Source: Dermanyssus gallinae (taxonomy: Eukaryota > Arthropoda > Arachnida > Mesostigmata > Dermanyssidae). From it: a stretch of 64,000 nucleotides of DNA. Location of the stretch: assembly GCA_003439945.1 (NCBI GenBank), contig QVRM01005670.1:1-64000 (forward strand). The letters are read 5' to 3'. Positions 56,435 through 64,000 of this stretch are shown one piece after another (the first letter of the stretch is position 1; every line of letters starts with the position of its first letter). A program made the translations under genes and the position numbers. The notes beneath the pieces were generated by a model. It made no database searches. It was not told the DNA's origin and saw only the letters and a list, made by a program, of their open reading frames with translations.

Positions 56435-58190
56435 TCGCTTGATAAGTGTGTGGACACATATTGCCTTTTCTATATCAGAGGCGCATAACGCTGCAGCTAA
56501 TAATGACCTACAGTGCACTCCCCCGTAGCTTCTGCTTTGCAATTTTGTACTGTTCTTTTTCTGTATCCTCGCCTAATTTTAGCAACTCCTCTAATTCTGA
56601 ATCTCTAGTCCCTCCCAATCGTCCACACACTTCCTAACCTGGTGAATTTCTAATTCATCCGTATTCCTGCATATCCGACAAACGGTGTTTCCTGTCCACC
56701 TCCTAGCAGACCCGCTACGCCCTCGTTTCTGATATGTCTGCTTCTGCATCTGCTAACAGCCCGCTGCCTCTTGTATTGTCGTTTAACCGTCTTACTCCAC
56801 CCCTTTCCGATTTTATATTACGGTATGCTTCCTTCAAACTAGTTTTTTTTCCATAAGTGTTTTCCGCCACTTTTGTGTGAATGCTGCATTTACGCTATTT
56901 TTAATTCGCCTACTGCATAGAGCAGTGTCTGTCCATTGTTTACTACAGACTCCTATTTGTGTTGTCGCAAATTGCACCCTCTTATCCCGTTTTGTTTTTA
57001 CTCTGGTTGCCTTTTTACGCATTGCATCTTCTTATCCCATCGTTCGTTATTTAATGCTCTACTTCTACTACCACGCTTCAGCTTATTTTGTACATCCCTT
57101 TCGGTAAAATTTAACATGCCACCCTTACATTAAGATACTCTCTGCTGCAATTGAAACAGCACCCCAATGAAAACCTAATTACTTCCCTCTGAATCCCATC
57201 TAATTTCCTCATAAACTTGATCTTATGCGCATTGCTTTCCAAATGTCCGTTGTAAACACCATTGTATAAATATATGTACTCCACTGATTATACTCGTATT
57301 AATTTTGACTTCCTCTTTCAAACCCCAATATAAAAAATACTGCTACTACCGCAATATTCATTTATTTCTTTTTTGTAAAGACTTTTTGTGCTCAAGGTTG
57401 GCCATGATTATTCCTGCATTGACTACATAGGTCCTAGAATCGTCTGACCCGTTGTTTCCTTGGAGCCCCCAGTATACTACTATTCAATTCCGGTTCGTCC
57501 TGCCGTTTCATTCCTTCTTGTAGCAAATGCTGAACCCTTGCTTTTGTCTGCATTTATTTTGCCAGTATTCCTGTATTTTTCCAAGATCCCTGCCCACCAT
57601 TATGTTCAATTTATTGTCCTCCAACATCCTTAATTATCTCATTCCCTGACTCCCTCTTTCACTTTTAACTACTTTATAACATTCGTCATATTCATAGCAT
57701 ATTATTTGCTTGTCTATCCTCTTCTTGTCTACTTTTAGCTTATTAGAAGCTATTTTCCGCTTCATTCCTTCAACTCAATTATGATCACTGTCAATATTGC
57801 ATTCCTTTCCTTTATCTATTATCATCTTTTCTACCCAGTTCCGTGTTGTTACCTTAACCATAAGATAATCCGCACATGACTACCTACTTCTCTGACTAAA
57901 CGTATTTTCCAGCCACTATTATATCTAAACTTATTGTGTTCAGTCCTATTATGAATACCTATTGTAATCGCATTTTCCCTTTCATAGCCTCCCTCCTTTC
58001 CTCCCGTCCAACTGATGAATGTGGGCGTTTATGTCTCCAAGGCACATCGTTCCCATCCCATCACTACTTGCAACCGCCTCTGTTATTCCACTGTACAATG
58101 CTCTACCTTTCTCTGATGTATTATTACTCAGCGTCCCGTATACCCCTATGATTCTTATTATCCCGCCAATATGTATATATGTATATCTCT
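56433..58190 (-). pseudogene. LINE family A copy: AP endonuclease + ORF2 tail, RT palm deleted
   Basis: The minus strand shows an apurinic-type endonuclease segment: IIRIIGVYGTLSNNTSEKGR, then GTMCLGDINAHIHQLDGR (catalytic GDxNAH, about 58000-58050), then CADYLMVKV and NIDSDHN with the terminal catalytic SDH near 57779-57793. Next is a Lys-rich linker (KRKIASNKLKVDKKRIDKQI) and then, with the palm missing at about 57630, a DLGKIQEYWQNK post-palm block. A thumb-like KLDGIQREVIRFSLG follows, and the C-terminal DN-RGSGLLADAEADISET and CRICRNTDELEIH-x4-C knuckle near 56600-56760. It ends in the family A 3' module (56433-56497). Numerous frameshifts. The C-terminal block and 3' module match the 35-37.8 kb element, so both belong to one family. 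The EN class (not restriction-like) separates it from family B. Confidence 0.72.
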
Positions 58191-58199
58191 CTCGGATTG

Positions 58200-59455
58200 A
58201 AATTTCGGGTTGAAAATAAGCGTAACGTATCACTAACCTGTACACCATCGAAGCTTTTTAAAAGCGTTATTGCGGACGCTATATATCGAAATGCTAATAG
58301 TCAGAGTTTAATCTGCAAGGAACAGTTTGCCTACCGCCCGGGAAGGTCAACTGTTTTACAACTACTGATGTGCGAGAAGGATTTTGGAGAAATGTTGAAT
58401 TCTGGACATTGTTTTGATGTGTTGTACTTTGATTTTAAATCAGCGTTTGAGTCAACAACTCACTCTAAGCTTATCAAATGCATCTTAATGCACGGTGTTG
58501 GACCAAGAATCCTAAGGTGGATTGAGTGTTTCCTCACTAAGAGAAGTTTCACAGTAAAGGTGCACAAAAGCTTTTCATTACCTGCTAAAGTCACGTCTGG
58601 TTGTCCGCAAGGTACAATACTAGGCTTTCTATGTTACATCTTGTACACAAACTCGTTATCGTCTGTAATTCCAAATGAGGTCTCACTTAAGGTCTATGCT
58701 GATGACGTCAAAATCTATAGTTCGAACTCAGTAAGAGACTGCGAATTGGTACAAAGATGTATAAACGATTTCTATGACTGGACACAACGTTTAGATCTGA
58801 AACCTTTTATCCCGAAAGGCAACACAATGCATTTTGGCCAAAAATACATAATTTTAAGAAGAAACAAATAATTATTGCCCCCTTGAAAATGTGAACGCTG
58901 TTTGGGATATGGTAATTGTTATGACCTCTGAATTGAAATTGTCGAAACAACATTGACAGTTGGCACTGAAAGCGACAAGAAGGTGTAATTGAATTCTCAG
59001 ATCCTTTGTTCTAAGAGATGCTGAATTGTATATGCAACTATTTAATAGCTATGTCAAACCAGCACTGACGTATGCATCCCCTGCATGGTTTCCAAGCAAC
59101 GAGAAGGATGGACAATTATTGCAGAATGTTTTAAAGAAATTTGTTGATAAAGTTGCATTTCGTTGCGGTGTGCCACGAAAGGACACAAACCTAGAGGACA
59201 TAGTTGATGTTTTTAAAGAACTGGACCAAAAATGCTTACAAAAGGTCATACAAAATGAAGAATTATGTTGTCAAATGTTCAACTGTAGACATTCGCATAC
59301 GCGATCTAAGGTTCGCTACGAACCGAAATGCATAGCAAAAAAAGAAGTTGTAATGTCCCTGTTTCCTTGGAGAGCAATTCGAACCTATGCATGAATGTTG
59401 AGATTTTCTTGCAATGTACATTTTCCCTTTATTGTAAATAAAGCGCGTATTATGA
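58200..59455 (+). pseudogene. LINE (CR1/Rex/jockey-like) reverse transcriptase, 5'-truncated
   Basis: The plus-strand frame 58200-58871 carries an almost undamaged reverse-transcriptase palm: VSLTCTPSKLFKSVI, FAYRPGRSTVLQLL, LYFDFKSAFESTTH (motif A with its Asp), LRWIECFLTKRSFTVKV, SGCPQGTILGFLCYILYTNS and VYADDVKIY (motif C, both catalytic Asp). After two stops and frame damage (58871-59025) it continues as LYMQLFNSYVKPALTYASPA and a C-terminal FPWRAIRTYA ending at TGA 59392-59394. The 3' UTR ends AATAAAGCGCGTATTATGAA with a short GAAT-type tail at about 59440-59460. No endonuclease: the insertion is truncated at about 58200, exactly where the opposite-strand family A copy begins. Enzyme activity would copy element RNA at a nicked target; this copy lacks the nick-making domain. 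Confidence 0.82.
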
Positions 59456-59467
59456 ATGAATATATAT

Positions 59468-59568
59468 AGATGCGTAGGTAACATATATGCTGCCGCTCTA
59501 AGCGCCCCTGATGTAAAATTATGACATATATATTTAGGTATACATGCCAAGCGAATAATAAATCGATG
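59468..59568 (+). mobile_element. LINE family A 3' module, tail-only copy
   Basis: GATGCGTAGGTAACATATAT, then GCTGCCGCTCTAAGCGCCCC and TACATGCCAAGCGAATAATA closely match 37672-37770. It sits directly behind the unrelated LINE of 58200-59455 and ends in AATAAATCGATG plus (TA)n. No family A coding sequence precedes it. Confidence 0.85.
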
Positions 59569-59589
59569 TATATATATATATATTTTTTT

Positions 59590-62500
59590 TTAATTTATTT
59601 ATAGAGTTGCTTCTTTTTGTATGTACTTATTATTATTATCATTATCCTATTTGTCATTCTGCTCTATGTCACAAACACTTTGTTTTGTCTTATTTATATT
59701 CTTCCTTGCTTTTAAGCCGCCTGTCGTGTCTTCCGACCTCCGTTTCTTTTGCCAGAGGGTCACGTTAACTGGCTAAATCAATCTCAGTCTAAACCACTGG
59801 TAAGCACTGAAAAAAAATCCGGCAAAAAAGTCGTTGCCAGTTATAGGTTTTGAAGTAAAGAAATAATTGAATTTCAAGCTCACCACAGCACGATGATTAA
59901 CGTAGAAGCGGGCGGTCTCTGAAAATGAAAGAAGGCGCTCTCCGGGAAAGTCAGACGAAAACTCTACTATATTCCTTTTGCGGTGAGCTTGACTTGGAAG
60001 CCAAATTTGTTTGCATTCTTTGGCGAAAAAAATGTTTGGAGTGAAACTTCCAGACGGTGAATATAGCATTAACCCACGTGCTTCCTTTCTCAATAGCATC
60101 TAACAAAAGCCTCAGTAACTGCAATGTAAAATAGCCATTTGAACGTACGTAAAAAGCAAAAAAACACTGGCTTGTTATTACGAATACTGGCACAATACCT
60201 CTAACGTTCAGTTCAAGAGAAGTTTACGTTGTAATCAAGACTTGCCTTGAAGATAGTCGCATTGGATATTGTTTACTACGATATCTTAGGTAACAATACA
60301 TACGCATCTTATTGTAAGCTACGTATTGTAAGCTACGTACAATCGTTTCGGAAGAACCAAAACCGTAAGCAGAGAAGGGTGAAAAGACGAGCAAATATTT
60401 CGGTGCGAAACTTTAAAAACACAAGTAAGTGTCGGTTTAAAAAGCGTTTGCTCACGTTAAAAAACATGTGATCACAACAAAGATCAGTATACCACAAATC
60501 TTTTAGGTGTGGCCGGCATATTTAGGGCAAATTATTGCAAACAAAAGACAGTACATGCCTGCACACTAGCGAAAGAAGACCCTTGTAGAACGAGAACACA
60601 TCTATTAATATCTGAAAACAAGCGTTCGGAAACTATAAAAGTGTCCAGCTAGGTGTTTAGGCTTACCCTGCAAGTATACATAGAATATGCGTAAACGGAA
60701 CCCCACCACAACCAATAGCGTTATGTTGCACAGACCACATAAACCGCGTCAATGTTCTAACATTGTTACTCGAACGAAAGGTAATATATAATATATAAAT
60801 AGTTTTTACCTAGATTGCGTATCGTGAGTTAAGCTTCGGAGAGTTTGCGGGTTTCTCTTTTCGGTGCAGTGCAAAGAGGGTTACCCACTCGGCTAGTCCG
60901 ACGTTTGATGGTTTTCCCTCTTATGAAGCCAGACATCACGCGATGAGGCGCTTAATACACACGCACCTGTCGAAAAATATACCTTTTATGCTCAGAGAGC
61001 GACAATTGTGCGTAAAGGACTAGCACCATTACCTAATATGATAGGATATTCAACGTTTCCGCAATAGCGCAGCTTGCACTGCATTCGCTTTGCTTCACAA
61101 TATCCTTGTATTCGAAGAACAGGTCACTGGCTTAATTGCTCTGGGCTGATAACGCCGAGGCGTCAGGCGTCTCTCACGAGCGAAGTTGTGTTCAACCTTC
61201 TCATGGTTCAAGTGGTGGTACCGATACAAAAGGAAATGAACAATCTCAATAACTGTACACAGCCTAGTTTTCAGCCGAGTAGTCTTCCACGGCTTGGTGC
61301 GTCGCGTACTGAACCTGTCTTTCAGGTTTCAATCGTGCCGAATCAAATTGCACGATTTGAGAACTCGAACTGATGTTCTCACAAGACCGGTTATGTCGGC
61401 TATAAAATGCATGAAGAGCCCGCCAGGTACAGTTTCCCTTTTTCATAATATAAATGTTCACAATCTATGTGCGTTCTTCCGTTAAGTAATGCTCTGCTTT
61501 GAACTTGATAGCCCTAAGGTTTCGTTTAGGATAGTCGATTGAGGGAAGAGAGCAAACCTGGGCGCGGGAACTTCTTCCAGAAGCTAGCTAGTTATTTGGT
61601 CACGCTATATAATAGGTTGTTATCCCGAGACAACTCAGGTCCTCTGTTTGTCTGTCTTCTTCCCGAGAAACGACGGTTAATGCTCTGTTTCAGAAATGAC
61701 ACTGCTTCGGCAGATGCCCTGACATGGGACTATTTTTCTACTATGCATCCTTGGGAATCCTACTCTATGTAGTTCTACACATAGATTTTTTTTGCGTCAT
61801 AGGGTCATCTGCAAATCGCGATCATCTGATATTTGTTTGCGACTTTCATTTGACGTCGATGAACGTTCTTTATTCTTTACGGTGGGGTGCCTTTGCAATA
61901 ATGCAATATATGAGGCTTTTCTGTTGCCTACCACGAGTGCGGTTGGACGACCACGATCAACACTTAAGTGATCGCTAGAGTTCCCTACGGCCCCCTTATT
62001 TTCTTTGCCCAGCTTGTGGCCGGAAAAACGCATACTATTGTCAATACTAACACCCATTAGCCTTATATATTTCTACCCGATCTAAACACGTTTCGCATTT
62101 CATTTACAAAAATGATCTATCCGTTGATTGATTGTCTTCCATTCCACCTTAGGATTGCATGCTATTGTCGTTTTTTCTCCATTTTAGATACATTTAGGAG
62201 ATGTGTCCGACCGCATGTGACAACCGTCTTCTTGGCAAGGTGTTCTACGTTGCAAGATTTCCCTACCCTAATAGCTACTTCGTATCAGATTGCCTGATAT
62301 AGTGCCTAACGAAGCCTCGTATCGAAATAGCCGTACCAATCAAAGAGTATTTAAGAACTAATTGTGCGGGTGCTTTCTCTTCGTCGGGCTTTTCTTTTTT
62401 TTTGTTGCTAGGAACCTAGGCTAGTACCGTCCTTTAATACCTTCGTCTGCGCGCCCGCCTATAGTGATACACTATTACACTCGGTTTAGTCATCCAGCTG

Positions 62501-62740
62501 TAGTGGTCGGCAGGATCAGCCGCACACCGAAGGGCACCCACGATTAGGATCTGGTCGATTGCGCCCTTGGTGGCGTCCGCGTAATTACTGGCGCCTCTTG
62601 TTGAGTGTACTTGTGGCCTCATGGCCTCGATTGTAGTATAGGGACCAGCCCTGGTGGGCTCACTTAGTCGCCGCGACTAAATGGAGCTCACACAGCCACA
62701 CCTTACCCTGTTCACCGTACTAGCCTTTCGCTACACTTGA
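59590..62740. other. Anonymous sequence
   Basis: About 3.1 kb without recognisable domains or element ends. A 13-nt word (ATTGTAAGCTACG) is tandemly duplicated near 60311-60337. Open frames are 108 codons or fewer and unassigned. Confidence 0.5.
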
Positions 62741-62748
62741 GTCTCACA

Positions 62749-62832
62749 CTGGCCTTTACAGTGTTCTAGCCTATGCAGCGCTCTGGCTTATACAGTGCAC
62801 TGGCTTATACAGTGCTCTAGCCCACAATGGCA
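62749..62832. repeat. 17-bp minisatellite, about five units
   Basis: Four consecutive 17-nt units (CTGGCTTATACAGTGCT-type at 62749, 62766, 62783 and 62800) plus a degenerate fifth. A related unit lies just upstream at 62720-62736. Confidence 0.9.
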
Positions 62833-62839
62833 CAGCTAG

Positions 62840-63470
62840 CGGCATTGATGCCGCCACCGATGCCATTTTAAGCCCCATTGCGCGACTTTTCAACTAGAAT
62901 GGCACAATCACACAATGCCCGTGATACAAAGCACCTAGAGTTTAGTACGCTTTCGAAAATTCTGACGTTCACTCATAAAGCACGTATGACACGAACGGGA
63001 CACATCTATACTATAGTAGGATTGCATACAAATGCGGATAGAAACATTGATTCATGAAGTAGAACAACTTATTTGTCGCTGTCTATATTTCGGACCTTAC
63101 CGGTCTCCGTGTCGAGGTCCGAAGTATCAATAGGGAAGCTAAGGGAATCCAAAGACACGCACAACAATTATTGTTATAGTCGGCATGTAAGTTAGCTTTC
63201 AGCGCATGTACGCAAAAGGTGGTTGAAGCAACGTTTGCAATTTGCTTGGAAAGCCTTACAGCGGGAAATTAATGTGTTATGCACTGAATATGGATCATAC
63301 CTTATGATAAGAGTGGGGTTAAGGAGGATGATGATTTGAGGTTGATGTCATCATTGAGAACATGATGTTACTGCCATTAGTGTGAAAAAGATGTTTTTCA
63401 TGATAAGGCGTTGCACGGTAGTATAGTTGTGTCGGATTCTGGAAGAATAATTGAGATCTCATCTCTAATA
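62840..63470. other. Anonymous sequence
   Basis: A hairpin-like TTCGGACCT/AGGTCCGAA near 63090-63125 is the only structure noted. Confidence 0.5.
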
Positions 63471-63473
63471 ATA

Positions 63474-63474
<1 letters not shown>

Positions 63475-63510
<36 letters not shown>
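63475..63510. repeat. (TA)n microsatellite
   Basis: TA tract with one TGTG interruption, followed by GGTCAGTCAGAAAGTTCTCA, which could be a transposon end; no partner repeat was found. Confidence 0.9.
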
Positions 63511-63511
<1 letters not shown>

Positions 63512-63514
63512 TAT

Positions 63515-64000
63515 ATGGTCAGTCAGAAAGTTCTCAGTAAGATCCACTCGATTCTGCAAGCTCTGGTGGAGGCGAGCGCGTGTTTCGAACCAGGGTTGTC
63601 TGGTACTGTAATGGTCCGAAAATAGCGTGTTGGTTCTCGCTGAACAAATATCGATGCGACAGCGTTGTGTTTCGTATTTCACCATGACAACGCCCGCCTG
63701 CATACACCTGCCTTGAGTTTATGCAAGTTACAGGATTTTGCATGGTATGTTTACCCCCTCCCCCCACGCACCTTATAGTTGTGACCTTACCTCTTAAGAC
63801 ATTATCGTCGATTGCGTTCATTTCAGAATCCTCTGAGAGGAAAAACCTCTCACGTTTTGAGCGTATCACAAATTACATTGCTCACTTTGTGCATTCAAAA
63901 ACTAGAGATTCATGAAAAATGAAATTTTTGCACTAGAGTGTTGGACGGGGGTTGTAGAATAAAAAGGTTTATATGTGATTGACTGAAATAATACCTCGTA
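63515..64000. other. Anonymous sequence to window end
   Basis: No gene recognised. A lone B-box-like GGTTCGAAAC on the minus strand near 63578 has no A box. Confidence 0.45.

Noticed and set aside
60855..60925. Minus-strand CTAGCCGAGTGGGTAA, an excellent tRNA A box
   Set aside because: No B box or cloverleaf arms at the required distance, so neither a tRNA nor a SINE can be supported.
63534..63611. GGTTCGAAAC-like B box on the minus strand
   Set aside because: No A box upstream in that orientation; isolated match.

Overview
This 64 kb window looks like intergenic or intronic DNA from a large, repeat-rich invertebrate nuclear genome. An arthropod, possibly a chelicerate, would fit, but no sequence here fixes the taxon. 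The grounds are these. There is no operon structure and no long conserved host reading frame. There are dozens of (TA)n, (AAT)n, (CAA)n and (GA)n microsatellites, several tRNA-derived SINEs, and the remains of many non-LTR retrotransposons (LINEs) and Tc1/mariner transposons. I could not identify one convincing host protein-coding gene, rRNA or functional tRNA. Nearly every recognisable coding signal is a transposable-element fragment.

Layout. 0-15 kb: mostly anonymous sequence, with an R1-like LINE tail (minus strand, 2.9-3.6 kb), a GC-rich CpG-dense zone (6.6-7.9 kb), a large CAA array (8.6-9.0 kb) and two tRNA-like SINEs. 15-28 kb: decayed LINE reverse transcriptase and endonuclease fragments (15.6, 18.1-20.4, 23.6 and 26.7 kb), another SINE and anonymous AT-rich DNA. 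28-34 kb: a graveyard of six 3'-terminal fragments of a LINE family with a restriction-enzyme-like endonuclease (zinc knuckle, RPDG and WD motifs). A mariner remnant and an untracked PHD-like zinc-finger pseudogene lie among them. 35.0-37.8 kb: the best-preserved element, a LINE that keeps its 5' end, a long ORF1 with a coiled coil, a polyQ tract and an SGNH/GDSL esterase domain, but only the last part of ORF2. 39.9-42.7 kb: a SINE with a perfect 16-bp target-site duplication, a near-perfect 282-bp palindrome and a copy of the first SINE family. 44-49 kb: traces of reverse transcriptase and microsatellites. 49.8-51.6 kb: a 1.1-kb foldback transposon followed by a partial tandem duplicate. 52.9-54.3 kb: a Tc1-like element with long terminal inverted repeats of the IR/DR type and a broken transposase. 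56.4-59.6 kb: two LINEs of different families joined back to back. 59.6-64 kb: anonymous DNA with a 17-bp minisatellite.

Relationships. One LINE family (called family A here) occurs at four places sharing the same roughly 75-bp 3' module. The SGNH-esterase element at 35 kb is one member. The minus-strand copy at 56.4-58.2 kb supplies the endonuclease that the 35-kb copy lacks. Both copies lack the reverse-transcriptase palm, so neither could move itself. The 35-kb copy resembles the ORF1-only HAL1 type of mammalian L1 derivatives. A second family (B, restriction-like endonuclease) supplies the 28-34 kb cluster, and its (AAT)n-type tails account for the main trinucleotide arrays. The Tc1-like element and the foldback element both abut (TA)n tracts, as expected for TA-targeting transposons.
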